Assembly (NCBI RefSeq): GCF_003989745.1
Contig: NZ_RZGS01000010.1
Span: forward strand, 1-64,000
Length of the DNA stretch: 64,000 nucleotides
Source: Legionella septentrionalis
GTDB taxonomy: Bacteria; Pseudomonadota; Gammaproteobacteria; Legionellales; Legionellaceae
Direction: 5' to 3'
A program made the position numbers and the translations under genes. Each line of letters opens with the position of its first letter. Within the stretch, counting starts at the first letter, position 1. Of this stretch, positions 21,840-32,126 are shown piece after piece. The notes under the pieces are model-generated. The model had not been told where the DNA came from and ran no database searches. It saw only the letters and a program-made list of their open reading frames with translations.

Positions 21840-22499
21840 ATGGGACAAAAAGTAAATCCAATCGGTATACGCCTTGGCATTATTAAAGATTGGAACTCAA
21901 AATGGTACGCAAGCAAAAATTATGCACAGTTATTGAATCAAGATATCAATTTGCGTAAACAATTAAAAAAGAAATTGATGGCAGCTGCCATCAGCCGCAT
22001 CCAGATTGAGCGTCCTGCTAATAATGCAGTAGTAACCATCCATAGCGCTCGTCCTGGTGTTTTAATTGGTAAAAAAGGTGGCGGTATTGAGTCTTTACGC
22101 AGTGAAATTTCTGCTGAGCTTGGTGTGCCGGTACATTTAAACATTGAAGAAGTTCGCAAACCCGAACTGGATTCGACGCTTGTTGCTGAGAGCATTGCTC
22201 AACAGTTGGAACAACGTGTTATGTTCCGCCGTGCAATGAAGCGTGCTGTTACGTCTGCGTTAAAAGCTGGTGCCAAAGGTATTAAAATTTGCGTAAGCGG
22301 TCGTTTGGGTGGTGCAGAGATTGCGCGAAGTGAATGGTATCGAGAAGGCCGAGTTCCTTTGCATACTTTCCGTGCTGATATTGATTATGGCACTGCTGAG
22401 TCTAAAACAACCTACGGTATTATTGGCGTCAAAGTTTGGATCTTTAAGGGTGAGACTGTTACACAAAAAACCCGTAGTGCTGACAGCGATAAGAAGTGA
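21840..22499 (+). CDS. rpsC: 30S ribosomal protein S3
   Basis: S3 forms part of the mRNA entry tunnel and helicase. The 219-residue product starts [13 protein letters not shown], has the KH domain with the [11 protein letters not shown] loop and the C-terminal domain with [15 protein letters not shown]. It is slightly shorter than E. coli S3 (233) at the C-terminal tail, with nothing essential missing. Confidence 0.98.
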   Translation: MGQKVNPIGIRLGIIKDWNSKWYASKNYAQLLNQDINLRKQLKKKLMAAAISRIQIERPANNAVVTIHSARPGVLIGKKGGGIESLRSEISAELGVPVHLNIEEVRKPELDSTLVAESIAQQLEQRVMFRRAMKRAVTSALKAGAKGIKICVSGRLGGAEIARSEWYREGRVPLHTFRADIDYGTAESKTTYGIIGVKVWIFKGETVTQKTRSADSDKK

Positions 22500-22510
22500 G
22501 GATTTGAATT

Positions 22511-22924
22511 ATGTTACAGCCAAAACGAACAAAATATCGTAAGCAAATGAAAGGCCGAAATCGTGGTCTGGCACTAAGAGGTTCCAAGATCAGCTTTGGC
22601 GAATTTGGTTTGAAAGCGGTAGAACGAGGCCGTTTGACGGCAAGACAAATTGAAGCAGCACGTCGTGCCATGACTCGTCATGTCAAGCGTGGTGGCAAAA
22701 TTTGGATCCGCGTTTTCCCTGACAAACCAATTACACAAAAACCTTTAGAAGTCCGGCAAGGTAAGGGTAAAGGTAACGTTGAGTACTGGGTTGCTCAAAT
22801 TCAGCCTGGCAAAGTTCTTTTTGAAATGGAAGGTGTGAGTAAAGAACTTGCAATGGAAGCATTTGATTTAGCTAAAGCAAAGCTACCATTCAAAGTTGTA
22901 TTTGAAGAGCGCAAGGTGATGTGA
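22511..22924 (+). CDS. rplP: 50S ribosomal protein L16
   Basis: L16 helps place the A-site tRNA. The 137-residue product starts [19 protein letters not shown] and contains [12 protein letters not shown] and the C-terminal AKLPFKVVF. Length and motifs match the family. It overlaps the start of rpmC (GTGATGTGATG). Confidence 0.97.
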   Translation: MLQPKRTKYRKQMKGRNRGLALRGSKISFGEFGLKAVERGRLTARQIEAARRAMTRHVKRGGKIWIRVFPDKPITQKPLEVRQGKGKGNVEYWVAQIQPGKVLFEMEGVSKELAMEAFDLAKAKLPFKVVFEERKVM

Positions 22925-23118
22925 TGAAAAGTATAAATGAACTGAAAAACATGACGATTGATGAATTGCAGACTGAGTTGCTCTCTTTACGTAAAGAACA
23001 GTTTAACTTACGCATGAAAAAGGCTAATGGCACACTGGATAAGACACATTTAGTTTCCAAAGTAAGAAGATTGATTGCCAGAATTAAAACACTTATGACT
23101 GAAAAGGCAGGTAATTAA
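22924..23118 (+). CDS. rpmC: 50S ribosomal protein L29
   Basis: L29 is a small two-helix protein at the tunnel exit. The 64-residue product has the typical [15 protein letters not shown] segment. The ATG at 22924 is chosen over the GTG at 22921 because it yields the usual start (MKSINELK). It shares its first base with the last base of the rplP stop. Confidence 0.96.
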   Translation: MKSINELKNMTIDELQTELLSLRKEQFNLRMKKANGTLDKTHLVSKVRRLIARIKTLMTEKAGN

Positions 23119-23119
23119 T

Positions 23120-23371
23120 ATGTCAAACAGTGAATCAAATGCCAGAACAATGATTGGTAAAGTAGTTAGTGACAAGATGCAAAAAACCATAGTTGTCATG
23201 GTTGAACGTACGGTTAAGCATCCAAAATATGGAAAAATCATGAAGCGTAGAACCAAATTACACGCTCATGATGAAAATCAAATATGTAAAATTGGTAATA
23301 TTGTGAAAATTCGTGAATCCAGACCTCTGTCAAAACTGAAAAGCTGGGTCCTAGTCGAAGTAATTTCTTAA
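23120..23371 (+). CDS. rpsQ: 30S ribosomal protein S17
   Basis: S17 is an early-binding OB-fold protein of the 30S body. The 83-residue product includes [27 protein letters not shown] and the C-terminal [15 protein letters not shown]. It starts 1 base after rpmC. In E. coli this gene ends the S10 operon, and here too a terminator-like hairpin follows at 23405. Confidence 0.97.
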   Translation: MSNSESNARTMIGKVVSDKMQKTIVVMVERTVKHPKYGKIMKRRTKLHAHDENQICKIGNIVKIRESRPLSKLKSWVLVEVIS

Positions 23372-23404
23372 TATTCATAATTTGATTACTTTTAAAAAAC
23401 CAAG

Positions 23405-23431
23405 AAGGCTGATATAATCAGCAGCCTTTTT
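23405..23431 (+). terminator. Terminator-like hairpin at the S10/spc boundary
   Basis: AAGGCTG / CAGCCTT form a 7-bp GC-rich stem running into a T-run (TTTTT). It lies 34 bases after rpsQ and 29 bases before rplN, exactly at the S10/spc operon boundary known from E. coli. Confidence 0.6.
23410..23418 (+). promoter_or_regulatory. Extended -10 promoter candidate for the spc operon
   Basis: TGATATAAT is a perfect extended -10 (TGN-TATAAT) lying inside the hairpin at 23405. The -35 region (TTTTAA) is poor, which extended -10 promoters tolerate. It would start transcription near 23425, about 35 bases before rplN. Confidence 0.45.
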
Positions 23432-23459
23432 CTGGTCGAATTTAGAGCTGGAGAATAGA

Positions 23460-23825
23460 ATGATACAAATGCAGACCGTGCTCGATGTCGCAGATAATAG
23501 TGGCGCGCGCAAAGTAATGTGTATCAAAGTGCTTGGCGGATCGCATAGGCGTTATGCACGCATTGGTGATATTATCAAAGTCAGTGTTAAAGAAGCCATT
23601 CCACGCAGCAAAGTTAAAAAAGGTGCTGTGATGAATGCAGTTGTAGTGCGTACAAGCCAAGGTGTGCGTCGCGATGACGGATCTTTAATCCGCTTTGACG
23701 GAAATGCTGCCGTACTTTTAAACAACCAGTATGAGCCTATTGGTACCCGTATTTTCGGGCCAGTAACTCGCGAGCTAAGAGAGCGATTCATGAAAATTAT
23801 TTCTCTTGCCGCTGAAGTATTGTGA
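23460..23825 (+). CDS. rplN: 50S ribosomal protein L14
   Basis: L14 contributes to intersubunit bridges. The 121-residue product has [35 protein letters not shown] and the C-terminal [19 protein letters not shown]. It is the first gene of the spc gene set and its ribosome site is GGAG. Confidence 0.97.
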   Translation: MIQMQTVLDVADNSGARKVMCIKVLGGSHRRYARIGDIIKVSVKEAIPRSKVKKGAVMNAVVVRTSQGVRRDDGSLIRFDGNAAVLLNNQYEPIGTRIFGPVTRELRERFMKIISLAAEVL

Positions 23826-23834
23826 GGATTGTTT

Positions 23835-24161
23835 ATGAAACGCATTAAAAAAGGCGATACAGTCATTGTGACAGCCGGAAAAAGTAAGAATCACGTAGGC
23901 AAGGTACTGCGTGTGGTTGGGGAAAAGCTGGTAGTTGAAGGCGCTAATGTCGTTAAGAAACACGTCAAGCCAAATCCTCAAATAAACCAAAAGGGTGGAA
24001 TTATAGCAAAAGAAGCTCCATTAGACGCTTCAAATGTAGCTTTATATAATCCTGCCACGAAAAAAGCCGATAAAGTTGGGTTCAAGTTTCTTGAGAAAGA
24101 CGGTAATCGATACAAGGTAAGATACTTCAAATCAAATGATGAAGTAATCGACCTTGTTTAA
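23835..24161 (+). CDS. rplX: 50S ribosomal protein L24
   Basis: L24 starts 50S assembly. The 108-residue KOW-domain product begins MKRIKKGDTVIVTAGKSK. The ATG at 23835 is used: GAGG lies 7 bases upstream, whereas a TTG two codons earlier has no site at proper distance. rplE follows closely. Confidence 0.97.
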   Translation: MKRIKKGDTVIVTAGKSKNHVGKVLRVVGEKLVVEGANVVKKHVKPNPQINQKGGIIAKEAPLDASNVALYNPATKKADKVGFKFLEKDGNRYKVRYFKSNDEVIDLV

Positions 24162-24174
24162 TTAGGTGATGGAA

Positions 24175-24726
24175 ATGGCTAGACTGAAAGAATTTTATAA
24201 AAAAGATGTAGTCGAAATGATGATGAAAAAATTTGGCTACAAAAGTGTCATGCAAGTCCCCAAAATTGAAAAAATCACCCTGAATATGGGGGTTGGTGAA
24301 GCAGTGGGCGACAAAAAAGTAATGAACTTTGCAATCGAAGACATGACAAGAATCTCTGGTCAAAAGCCAGTTGTTACGCGTGCAAAAAAATCCATCGCCG
24401 GTTTTAAAATTCGCGAAGGCTGGCCTATTGGATGTAAAGTTACTCTGCGTAAAGACCGCATGTATGAATTTTTAGATAGATTGATTACTGTAGCTTTGCC
24501 ACGGGTGCGTGATTTTAGGGGTTTAAATCCTAAATCATTTGACGGAACCGGCAATTACAGCATGGGGATACAAGAGCAAATCGTATTCCCTGAAATCGAT
24601 TTTGATAAAATTGATGGTATTCGTGGGCTTGATATTTGCATCACGACCAGCGCAAAAACGAATGAAGAAGCTAAAGCTTTATTAGAGGCCTTTAATCTTC
24701 CATTAAAAGATAAAGATAGAAAATAA
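24175..24726 (+). CDS. rplE: 50S ribosomal protein L5
   Basis: L5 binds 5S rRNA and contacts the P-site tRNA. The 183-residue product has [32 protein letters not shown] and the C-terminal [18 protein letters not shown]. Two nearby upstream in-frame starts exist (GTG 24166, ATG 24169). The ATG at 24175 is chosen for its AGGTG spacing and conserved N-terminus (MARLKEFY). Confidence 0.97.
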   Translation: MARLKEFYKKDVVEMMMKKFGYKSVMQVPKIEKITLNMGVGEAVGDKKVMNFAIEDMTRISGQKPVVTRAKKSIAGFKIREGWPIGCKVTLRKDRMYEFLDRLITVALPRVRDFRGLNPKSFDGTGNYSMGIQEQIVFPEIDFDKIDGIRGLDICITTSAKTNEEAKALLEAFNLPLKDKDRK

Positions 24727-24739
24727 GAAGGGTATAACT

Positions 24740-25042
24740 GTGGCTAAAAAATCTATAATAGAACGTGAGAATCAAAAAGCTCATCTAGTAGAAAAATATA
24801 GAGCTCGACGAGCTGAATTAAAAGACCTCATTAAGTCATCTACTGATTTTGATGAAATCATGTCAGCTCAGGCGAAGCTAGCCAAGTTACCGGTTAACTC
24901 GAATCCTGTTCGTCTTAGTACACGTTGTCAACAATGTGGCCGTCCTCATGCTGTATACCGTAAATTTGGACTCTGCAGAATTTGCCTACGCCAGCAGTTG
25001 ATGAGTGGAAACGTTACTGGCGGCAGAAAGTCCAGCTGGTAA
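24740..25042 (+). CDS. rpsN: 30S ribosomal protein S14, long form with zinc motif
   Basis: S14 is a late assembly protein of the 30S head. This 100-residue product has the long form's N-terminal part, yet it also carries CQQC and, after [15 protein letters not shown]. These are the four cysteines of the zinc-binding (C+) type that the E. coli long form lacks. From memory, Legionella S14 has the same mixed layout. It starts at GTG. The C-terminus GGRKSSW is standard. Confidence 0.97.
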   Translation: MAKKSIIERENQKAHLVEKYRARRAELKDLIKSSTDFDEIMSAQAKLAKLPVNSNPVRLSTRCQQCGRPHAVYRKFGLCRICLRQQLMSGNVTGGRKSSW

Positions 25043-25068
25043 GAACATTTATTCATTGGAGAAAGATT

Positions 25069-25464
25069 GTGAGTATGCATGATCCCGTTGCTGATATGCT
25101 GACTAGAATTAGGAATGGCCAGCAAGCAAAGCATCAGTATGTGACGTTAGTTTCGTCAAACTTAAAGGAAGCAATTGCAAAAGTGCTAAAAGATGAAGGA
25201 TACATAGCAGACTACGCTGTTGAGTCCTTGGATAATAACCTTAAGAAAATTACTTTGCAGCTTAAGTATTATCACGGGCGCCCGGTTATTGAGCGAATTA
25301 AGCGTATCAGCCGACCTGGATTGCGGATTTATAAATCAGCAAAACAATTGTCTGCTGTACCAGGGTTCGGTATCGCTATTTTATCAACCTCTGAAGGCGT
25401 GATGTCGCACATTAAGGCAAAAAAGAGTGGTGTAGGCGGCGAAGTTATTTGTGAAGTCGCGTAA
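25069..25464 (+). CDS. rpsH: 30S ribosomal protein S8
   Basis: S8 binds 16S rRNA in the platform and represses the spc operon in E. coli by binding near rplE. The 131-residue product starts [18 protein letters not shown]. The GTG at 25069 is chosen because GGAG lies 7 bases upstream and it yields the family's MSM start. The C-terminal signature is [20 protein letters not shown]. Confidence 0.97.
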   Translation: MSMHDPVADMLTRIRNGQQAKHQYVTLVSSNLKEAIAKVLKDEGYIADYAVESLDNNLKKITLQLKYYHGRPVIERIKRISRPGLRIYKSAKQLSAVPGFGIAILSTSEGVMSHIKAKKSGVGGEVICEVA

Positions 25465-25482
25465 TAAAGAACGAGGATAGAT

Positions 25483-26025
25483 ATGTCTAGAGTAGCAAAA
25501 GCCCCTATTGTTCTGCCGGCCAATGTTGAATTGACAGTCGATAAAGATACAGTAACAGTAAAAGGGCCCAAAGGTTCATTAACCCAGCATCGCAATCGAC
25601 TGGTTGATGTACAAACGACTGAAGAAAATGGTAAAAAAGTTATTTTTAAACCTGCTTCAAATGACCCAAATGCTTGGGCACAAGCTGGAACAGCACGTGC
25701 TTTAGTAAATAATATGGTAAAAGGTGTTACCGACGGTTTCGAAATGACTCTTGAACTGGTAGGCGTAGGTTATCGTGCGCAAGCTAAAGGCAAATCTGTT
25801 TCATTATCGCTTGGTTATTCTCATAACATTGATTACAACCTGCCTGAAGGTGTGGTTGTAGAGACGCCTAACAACACGACCGTCATCCTGAAAGGTATTA
25901 ATAACCAGCTTTTAGGACAAGTTGCAGCCGAGATTCGTGCTTTCCGTCCACCTGAGCCATATAAAGGGAAAGGTGTTAAATACGCTGGTGAAGTGATTAT
26001 TCGCAAAGAAGCGAAAAAGAAATAA
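25483..26025 (+). CDS. rplF: 50S ribosomal protein L6
   Basis: L6 lies near the factor-binding site. The 180-residue product has two L6 repeats (N-terminal VTVKGPKGSLT; C-terminal LLGQVAAEIRAFRPPEPYKGKGVKYAGE). The length and the C-terminal signature are typical of the bacterial family. Confidence 0.98.
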   Translation: MSRVAKAPIVLPANVELTVDKDTVTVKGPKGSLTQHRNRLVDVQTTEENGKKVIFKPASNDPNAWAQAGTARALVNNMVKGVTDGFEMTLELVGVGYRAQAKGKSVSLSLGYSHNIDYNLPEGVVVETPNNTTVILKGINNQLLGQVAAEIRAFRPPEPYKGKGVKYAGEVIIRKEAKKK

Positions 26026-26035
26026 GGTGTAAATC

Positions 26036-26398
26036 ATGACAAAATTGAAAGCCCGTGAACGGAGAGCTGCTAAAGCAAAAGCTGTTATTAAAAGCTCCCG
26101 CTCTAACCGTCCTAGACTGGTAGTTCGTCGCAGTGCATCGCATATTTATGCACTCATTGTAGAAAAAGGCTTAAATGGCGATCAAGTGCTTGCATCTTCA
26201 TCTACTGTAGATAAAGAATTGAAAGCCACTTTGAAAGGCAATAAGTGCGAGCAAGCACAGCAGGTTGGCAAATTATTGGCGCAGCGTGCCAAAGAGAAAA
26301 ACATATCTCAAGTAGCGTTTGACCGAGCAGGTTATAAATATCATGGCCGAGTTAAAGCGCTGGCAGATGGTGCTCGTGAAGCGGGCTTGGATTTTTAA
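26036..26398 (+). CDS. rplR: 50S ribosomal protein L18
   Basis: L18 binds 5S rRNA with L5. The 120-residue product has RPRLVVRRSASHIYA and the C-terminal signature VAFDRAGYKYHGRVKALADGAREAG. It begins 10 bases after rplF and ends 9 bases before rpsE. Confidence 0.97.
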   Translation: MTKLKARERRAAKAKAVIKSSRSNRPRLVVRRSASHIYALIVEKGLNGDQVLASSSTVDKELKATLKGNKCEQAQQVGKLLAQRAKEKNISQVAFDRAGYKYHGRVKALADGAREAGLDF

Positions 26399-26407
26399 GG
26401 AACGGTT

Positions 26408-26914
26408 ATGGCATTAGATGAATCAACAAAAACTGATGGCTACCAAGAGAAATTAGTATCCGTAACGCGTACTGCTAAAGTAGTAAAAGGCGGTCGGGTT
26501 TTTGGATTTGCAGTTTTGGTAGTAATTGGTGATGGTAAGGGTAAGGTTGGCTTTGGTCGTGGTAAAGCTCGTGAAGTTCCGATTGCTATTCAAAAGGCAA
26601 TGGATCAAGCACGTAAAAACATGGTGTATGTCCCTCTTGCAGGTACAACCATTCATCATGAAATAACTTGGAACTATGGTGCCTCTAAAGTATTTATGAA
26701 GCCTGCCAGTGAAGGTACAGGAATTATTGCCGGTGGTGCAATGCGGGCTGTTCTTGAAGTTTTGGGCGTACAAAACATTTTAGCTAAAAGCATTGGTTCC
26801 ACCAATCCAAGCAATATTGTCCGTGCGACAGTTGGTGCGCTGACCAACATTGGTACACCGGATTACGTCGCTGCCAAGCGCGGTAAGACCGTTGAAGAAA
26901 TTACGGCAGGTTAA
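26408..26914 (+). CDS. rpsE: 30S ribosomal protein S5
   Basis: S5 acts in decoding fidelity and mRNA helicase activity. The 168-residue product has the dsRBD-like N-terminal domain with [26 protein letters not shown] and the C-terminal domain with [15 protein letters not shown]. Ribosome site AAGGAA. Confidence 0.98.
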   Translation: MALDESTKTDGYQEKLVSVTRTAKVVKGGRVFGFAVLVVIGDGKGKVGFGRGKAREVPIAIQKAMDQARKNMVYVPLAGTTIHHEITWNYGASKVFMKPASEGTGIIAGGAMRAVLEVLGVQNILAKSIGSTNPSNIVRATVGALTNIGTPDYVAAKRGKTVEEITAG

Positions 26915-26916
26915 TC

Positions 26917-27105
26917 ATGAACAATAACAAAATTAAAATCACACTCGTTAAAAGTTTGATTGGCCGACTGCCCAAACATATTGAAATTGCTCGGCAGCTA
27001 GGCTTACGTAAAATGAACCATTCAGCTATACATCAAGATATTCCACAAATTAGAGGTTTAGTGAATGTAATTAGCTACTTGGTTAAGGTTGAGGAGAGCG
27101 CATAA
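26917..27105 (+). CDS. rpmD: 50S ribosomal protein L30
   Basis: A small 62-residue 50S protein with the L30 signature [21 protein letters not shown] and LRKMNHS. It starts 2 bases after rpsE, and its stop shares a base with the rplO start (TAATG), so it is translationally coupled on both sides. Confidence 0.96.
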   Translation: MNNNKIKITLVKSLIGRLPKHIEIARQLGLRKMNHSAIHQDIPQIRGLVNVISYLVKVEESA

Positions 27106-27539
27106 TGAAGTTAAATACACTTTCTCCTGCACCAGGCGCACGCACTAGCCGTAAGCGTTTAGGGCGCGGTATAGGCTCCGGACTTGGTAAAACAAGCGGA
27201 AAAGGTCACAAAGGACAAAAAGCCAGAGCTGGTGGCTATCACAAAATCAATTTCGAAGGCGGTCAGATGCCTATCCAACGCCGTTTGCCCAAAATGGGAT
27301 TTAAATCGCGCGTTGCTAAGACAATTGATGAAGTTACTTTAGGCGAACTGGCTAAGTTGGATGCAGAAGTAATTGATTTGGCTGCCTTAAAAGCTGCTGG
27401 ATTAATTAATAAGTCCATATTGGATGTCAAAGTCATTTTGTCTGGTGAATTAACCACTGCTATCAAGCTTAGAGGCCTTCGTGTAACCCAGGGTGCACGT
27501 AAAGCAATTACTGATCTGGGTGGAAGCATAGAAGAGTGA
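27105..27539 (+). CDS. rplO: 50S ribosomal protein L15
   Basis: L15 helps late 50S assembly. The 144-residue product has the glycine-rich N-terminal part ([24 protein letters not shown]), [15 protein letters not shown] and a compact C-terminal domain. The length equals E. coli L15. It ends 2 bases before secY. Confidence 0.97.
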   Translation: MKLNTLSPAPGARTSRKRLGRGIGSGLGKTSGKGHKGQKARAGGYHKINFEGGQMPIQRRLPKMGFKSRVAKTIDEVTLGELAKLDAEVIDLAALKAAGLINKSILDVKVILSGELTTAIKLRGLRVTQGARKAITDLGGSIEE

Positions 27540-27541
27540 CT

Positions 27542-28873
27542 ATGAAAAACCAGAAACAAGCAACATCCGGTCTAGCTCGTGGTGGCTTGGCTGAGCTAAA
27601 GTCAAGATTGCTATTTGTGGTTATTGGGATTTTGGTATACAGACTTGGAGCGCATATACCTGTTCCAGGTCTGGATCCGCAAAAGCTAGCAAATTTCTTT
27701 AACGAACAACAAAATACTATTTTTGGCTTGTTCAATATGTTTTCTGGTGGCGCATTATCACGAGTCACTGTATTTGCTATCGGGATCATGCCATATATTT
27801 CTGCTTCCATCATGATTCAGTTATTTTCAGTTGTCGTTCCATCGTTGGAACAATTGAAAAAAGAAGGCGAATCGGGCCGGCGGAAATTAAATCAGTACAC
27901 GCGCTATTTAACCTTATTCTTGGCTATATTCCAGTCATTGGGAATGGCAAGATGGTTAGCCAGCCAGCAGATTGCATTGCAACCGGATTTATTTTTTTAT
28001 TTTACGGCTGTAGTCACTTTAGTTACTGGTACAATGTTTCTTATGTGGCTTGGTGAGCAAATTACCGAAAAAGGGATAGGAAATGGCATTTCTCTTATCA
28101 TTTTTTCTGGGATTGTATCAAGCATGCCTAGTGCAATTGCTTCTGTTTTGCAACAAGTAAAAGAAGGGCAAATGCAGGCATTAACCTTGATATTAATAGC
28201 AGTAATCGTTGTGTTGGTAACTGGGTTTGTTGTGTTTATAGAGCGCGCACAACGGCGAATTCGTGTAAACTATGCGCAAAGAACGCAAGGGCGCAAAGTT
28301 TATGCAGCGCAATCAAGCCATTTACCTTTGAAAATTAATATGGCTGGAGTTATTCCACCTATATTTGCATCAAGTATTATTTTGTTGCCTGCAACGTTGG
28401 CTCAATTTTTTGCTCGCGGCAAGGGAATGGATTGGTTGGCTGACATTGGCATGGCTTTATCACCCGGACAACCATTGTACTTAATTGTATATGCTGTTGC
28501 GATTTTGTTTTTTGCATTTTTCTATACAGCGTTGGTATTTAATCCGAAAGATACAGCTGACAATTTAAAGAAGTCTGGTGCTTATATTCCTGGAATTAGA
28601 CCAGGAGAACAAACGTCAAGATACATTGATCAGGTCATGACACGCTTGACATTAGTTGGTGCAATATACTTGGTTTTAGTTTGTTTGTTGCCCCAGCTGC
28701 TAATGTATACATGGCATGTTCCTTTTTATTTTGGTGGTACTTCATTATTGATTATTGTTGTCGTAATTATGGATTTTGTTGCACAAATACAAGCCCATTT
28801 GATGACCCAGCAATATGATTCATTAATGAAAAAAGCCAATTTTAAAGGCACGAAATTGCCGGGTCTGTTATGA
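27542..28873 (+). CDS. secY: Preprotein translocase subunit SecY
   Basis: SecY is the protein-conducting channel of the inner membrane. The 443-residue product has ten hydrophobic segments. The first carries [26 protein letters not shown], with the plug region ([28 protein letters not shown]) after it and cytosolic loops C4/C5 ([32 protein letters not shown]) that contact SecA and the ribosome. The ATG at 27542 is preferred to the GTG at 27536, which overlaps rplO. The length equals E. coli SecY. Confidence 0.98.
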   Translation: MKNQKQATSGLARGGLAELKSRLLFVVIGILVYRLGAHIPVPGLDPQKLANFFNEQQNTIFGLFNMFSGGALSRVTVFAIGIMPYISASIMIQLFSVVVPSLEQLKKEGESGRRKLNQYTRYLTLFLAIFQSLGMARWLASQQIALQPDLFFYFTAVVTLVTGTMFLMWLGEQITEKGIGNGISLIIFSGIVSSMPSAIASVLQQVKEGQMQALTLILIAVIVVLVTGFVVFIERAQRRIRVNYAQRTQGRKVYAAQSSHLPLKINMAGVIPPIFASSIILLPATLAQFFARGKGMDWLADIGMALSPGQPLYLIVYAVAILFFAFFYTALVFNPKDTADNLKKSGAYIPGIRPGEQTSRYIDQVMTRLTLVGAIYLVLVCLLPQLLMYTWHVPFYFGGTSLLIIVVVIMDFVAQIQAHLMTQQYDSLMKKANFKGTKLPGLL

Positions 28874-28894
28874 TTTTATTTGGAGTTAATAAGA

Positions 28895-29008
28895 ATGAAA
28901 GTTAGAGCGTCAGTAAAGCGAATTTGCCGCAACTGTAAAATTATTAAGCGCAGTGGATCTGTGCGAGTAATCTGTAAAGATGCCCGGCATAAGCAAAAGC
29001 AAGGCTAA
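28895..29008 (+). CDS. rpmJ: 50S ribosomal protein L36
   Basis: A 37-residue protein ([19 protein letters not shown]...) with the zinc ligands Cys11, Cys14, Cys27 and His32, so it is the zinc-binding (C+) form. GGAG lies upstream. It sits between secY and rpsM, its standard place in the spc/alpha junction. A 75-base gap follows before rpsM. Confidence 0.97.
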   Translation: MKVRASVKRICRNCKIIKRSGSVRVICKDARHKQKQG

Positions 29009-29083
29009 CAAGCTTGATTTTAATTAATGAAACTAGTATTCTTCTGTCCCTTTCGGCAGAGCAAATAACGATCGGAGAAATTA

Positions 29084-29440
29084 ATGGCTCGTATTGCAGG
29101 TGTGAACATACCGGATAATAAACACATAGTAATTGCACTTACATCGATCTACGGTATTGGAAAGCCAACATCTCTTAAATTATGCCAACAAGTTGGTATT
29201 GATCCTGCGACAAAAGTGTCGCAATTGAGTGATGACCAACTGGAATTGTTCAGAAATGAGATTGCAAAAATAACAGTTGAGGGCGATTTACGCCGTGTAA
29301 TTAGCATGAATATTAAGCGTCTGATGGATCTTGGTTGTTACCGAGGTTTACGTCACCGTAGAGGTTTGCCACTGAGAGGCCAGCGTACGAAGACAAATGC
29401 TAGAACACGAAAAGGTCGACGTAAAGGCACTGTGGTTTGA
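29084..29440 (+). CDS. rpsM: 30S ribosomal protein S13
   Basis: S13 bridges the subunits and contacts P-site tRNA. The 118-residue product has [34 protein letters not shown] and the basic C-terminus [24 protein letters not shown]. The usual motif is YGIGrtrA; here the arginine-rich turn reads GKPTS, a mild variation. A CGGAG ribosome site precedes it. Confidence 0.97.
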   Translation: MARIAGVNIPDNKHIVIALTSIYGIGKPTSLKLCQQVGIDPATKVSQLSDDQLELFRNEIAKITVEGDLRRVISMNIKRLMDLGCYRGLRHRRGLPLRGQRTKTNARTRKGRRKGTVV

Positions 29441-29461
29441 TTTTTCACGTAGGAAATTAAG

Positions 29462-29854
29462 ATGGCTAAGGCAAAACAACAAAGGGTAAGAAAAAAGGTT
29501 AAACGTGTAGTATCAGATGGTATTGTTCACGTACATGCCTCCTTTAACAATACAATCATTACTTTTACTGATCGCCAGGGTAATGCGCTGTGTTGGGCTA
29601 CCGCGGGTGGTTCGGGCTTCCGTGGCTCACGTAAAAGTACACCTTATGCAGCCCAGGTTGCTACTGAAAGAGCAGCAGCTACTGCCAAAGAATATGGCAT
29701 GAAGTCTGTAGCTGTTTTTGTACATGGTCCGGGACCTGGCCGTGAATCAACTATTCGTGAATTGATAGCGCAGGATTTTAAAATCGTAGAAATAACCGAT
29801 GTAACGGGTATACCTCATAATGGTTGTAAACCGCCTAAAAAACGTCGTGTATAA
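29462..29854 (+). CDS. rpsK: 30S ribosomal protein S11
   Basis: S11 sits at the 30S platform near the mRNA exit. The 130-residue product has [39 protein letters not shown] and the C-terminal [18 protein letters not shown]. The length and motifs fit the family fully. Confidence 0.98.
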   Translation: MAKAKQQRVRKKVKRVVSDGIVHVHASFNNTIITFTDRQGNALCWATAGGSGFRGSRKSTPYAAQVATERAAATAKEYGMKSVAVFVHGPGPGRESTIRELIAQDFKIVEITDVTGIPHNGCKPPKKRRV

Positions 29855-29871
29855 AGACTCAGGAGTATTCA

Positions 29872-30492
29872 ATGGCTAAATATCTTGGTCCAAAGTGTAA
29901 ATTGTCACGTAGAGAAGGGACCGATTTATTCCTTAAAAGTGGTGTTCGTGATTATAAATCAAAATGCAAAGCTGAGAAGTTGCCTGGTCAACACGGTGAT
30001 AAGCGCCCACGTTTAAGCGATTATGGTTTGCAATTACGTGAAAAGCAAAAAATTAGACGTTTGTATGGCGTGCTAGAAAAGCAATTCCGTAACTATTATA
30101 AGCTGGCTAGCCGGCAAAAAGGTGCCACGGGCGAAAACCTGATGATTGCTTTGGAGCGACGTCTAGATAACGTTGTGTACCGTATGGGATTTGCCAGCAC
30201 ACGTGCTGAGGCAAGACAATTGGTTTCACACCGAGCTATTTTGGTCAATGACAAAATTGTTGATATAGCGTCATATTTAGTTAAGGCAGGCGATGTTGTG
30301 TCAATTCGGCAAAGAGCAAAAGATCAGGGCCGTATTCAAGCTGCAATCGCATTGTCTGAACAGCGTGCACCTTGTGCCTGGTTGAATGTAGATGCAAATT
30401 CTTTGAAAGGTACATTTACGTCATTGCCAACATTGAATGATCTACCTGCTGATTTTAACGTTAACTTGGTGGTAGAACTTTACTCTAAGTAA
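29872..30492 (+). CDS. rpsD: 30S ribosomal protein S4
   Basis: S4 nucleates 16S rRNA folding and represses the alpha operon in E. coli. The 206-residue product starts [19 protein letters not shown] and contains the S4 RNA-binding domain ([32 protein letters not shown]). The length equals E. coli S4. The S4-binding leader of enterics is not recognisable before rpsM. Confidence 0.98.
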   Translation: MAKYLGPKCKLSRREGTDLFLKSGVRDYKSKCKAEKLPGQHGDKRPRLSDYGLQLREKQKIRRLYGVLEKQFRNYYKLASRQKGATGENLMIALERRLDNVVYRMGFASTRAEARQLVSHRAILVNDKIVDIASYLVKAGDVVSIRQRAKDQGRIQAAIALSEQRAPCAWLNVDANSLKGTFTSLPTLNDLPADFNVNLVVELYSK

Positions 30493-30510
30493 AACTGGAG
30501 GCATAGCCGA

Positions 30511-31506
30511 ATGTATACTGATATTAATGAAATGCTGACCCCTAAGGTTTTAAAAGTGCAGTCTGAGACGCCTAATCACTCAAGAATTGTACTCGAACCC
30601 TTAGAGCGTGGGTTTGGGCATACTCTTGGTAATGCATTGAGACGAATTTTAATTTCTTCCATGCCAGGCAGTGCTATCACCGAAGCTACAATTGAAGGCG
30701 TGCTGCATGAATACAGCACGATTGAAGGCGTACAAGAAGACGTAGTGAATATTCTTCTAAATCTGAAGGAAGTTGCTGTTAAAATTTCCGTCGGACATGA
30801 AGCTACCTTGACTTTGAACAAGCAAGGTCCTTGCCAAGTTACTGCCGGTGATATTCAGCTGACTCACGGTGTTGAAATATTAAATCCAGACTTTGTCATT
30901 GCTAACTTGAATGAGAATGGAAAACTCAATATGACTTTAAAGGTCGAAAAAGGAGTAGGTTTCCGCTCTACTGAAACATTCGCTCACTATGCTCTGGATG
31001 AAGAAGTACAAAAGAAATCTGTAGGCAAGTTAAAAATTGACAGTATTTTTTCACCCGTACGTAAAGTTGCTTATTTTGTCGATAATGCGCGTGTGGAAAA
31101 TCGTACTGACTTGGACAAGTTAACTATTGATTTACAAACGAACGGTACTCTGGATCCGGAAGAAGCCATTCGAATTTCAGCCAGCATCCTGCAACGTCAG
31201 TTGCATGCGTTTGTTGATATGAAGTTTGAAGAGTCACGCCTTGATCATAAAGAGCGTAATGAATTCGACCCCATACTGTTACGCCCTGTGGATGATCTGG
31301 AGCTAACTGTACGTTCAGCAAACTGCTTAAAAGCTGAAAATATTTACTACATCGGTGATTTGGTGCAGAAAACAGAAAATGAATTGTTGAAGACACCAAA
31401 TTTGGGTAAAAAATCACTGACCGAAATCAAGGATGTTCTGGCTTCCCGCTCTTTATCATTAGGGATGAAACTTGAGAATTGGCCGCCAGAGAACCTTGGC
31501 GAATAA
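30511..31506 (+). CDS. rpoA: DNA-directed RNA polymerase subunit alpha
   Basis: RpoA dimerises to start polymerase assembly and its C-terminal domain contacts activators and UP elements. The 331-residue product has the N-terminal assembly domain ([22 protein letters not shown]-like segment at 29-50, here ending ISS), a flexible linker near residue 240, and the CTD with [14 protein letters not shown] and [24 protein letters not shown] precedes the ATG. Confidence 0.99.
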   Translation: MYTDINEMLTPKVLKVQSETPNHSRIVLEPLERGFGHTLGNALRRILISSMPGSAITEATIEGVLHEYSTIEGVQEDVVNILLNLKEVAVKISVGHEATLTLNKQGPCQVTAGDIQLTHGVEILNPDFVIANLNENGKLNMTLKVEKGVGFRSTETFAHYALDEEVQKKSVGKLKIDSIFSPVRKVAYFVDNARVENRTDLDKLTIDLQTNGTLDPEEAIRISASILQRQLHAFVDMKFEESRLDHKERNEFDPILLRPVDDLELTVRSANCLKAENIYYIGDLVQKTENELLKTPNLGKKSLTEIKDVLASRSLSLGMKLENWPPENLGE

Positions 31507-31523
31507 ATTTAGGAGTTTTTGTT

Positions 31524-31898
31524 ATGCGTCATCGTAATATCGGACGTAAATTAAGTCGTACAAGCAGCCATAGAGAAGCGATGTTTTCAAACATGTGCTG
31601 TTCTTTAATCAAGCATGAGTTGATTAAGACGACATTGCCGAAAGCAAAAGAATTACGTCGTTACATTGAGCCATTGATTACTACTGGAAAATCCGATTCA
31701 GTAGCAAGCCGAAGACAAGCTTTTGCTTCTTTACGTTGCAAAGAATCAGTTGGCAAATTGTTTACAACCCTAGGGCCAAGATATGCAAAGCGTCCCGGTG
31801 GTTATGTTCGTGTGTTAAAATGCGGTTTTCGTCCAGGCGACAATGCCCCTATGGCAATTGTTGAATTGGTAGACAGAGCAGAAGCTACTGAGGAATAA
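31524..31898 (+). CDS. rplQ: 50S ribosomal protein L17
   Basis: L17 lies near the tunnel exit. The 124-residue product begins [21 protein letters not shown]. The ATG at 31524 is chosen because an upstream in-frame ATG lies inside rpoA and AGGAG precedes 31524. It is the last gene of the ribosomal block, followed by a strong terminator. Confidence 0.97.
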   Translation: MRHRNIGRKLSRTSSHREAMFSNMCCSLIKHELIKTTLPKAKELRRYIEPLITTGKSDSVASRRQAFASLRCKESVGKLFTTLGPRYAKRPGGYVRVLKCGFRPGDNAPMAIVELVDRAEATEE

Positions 31899-31910
31899 AA
31901 ATCAGTAGTA

Positions 31911-31942
31911 AAAAGCCAGGCTTGTCCTGGCTTTTTTGTTTT
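31911..31942 (+). terminator. Intrinsic terminator ending the alpha operon
   Basis: AAAAGCCAGG / CCTGGCTTTT with loop CTTGT, followed by a long T-run (TTTTTTGTTTTTTT). This is a textbook rho-independent terminator 12 bases after the rplQ stop. Confidence 0.92.
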
Positions 31943-32126
31943 TTTATAAATCGTTTTAAGTTTCTTTTGTAAAGCCTGCGTTCAGAAGCTGGTACAGCAA
32001 CATTGGAACATGCCGCTTCTGTCACCCAAGTAAGTTCAACTGTTATCTCCTTGCCTTTTATTATGATTGCGATGTGGTGTAGCCAAAGGAATATGCTTAA
32101 CATCATCCATTGAAAAGTTGCTTAGA

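Noticed and set aside
31885-32106. A 73-codon frame on the - strand between rplQ and queC
   Set aside because: It overlaps the rplQ terminator, has no ribosome site and no recognisable motif.
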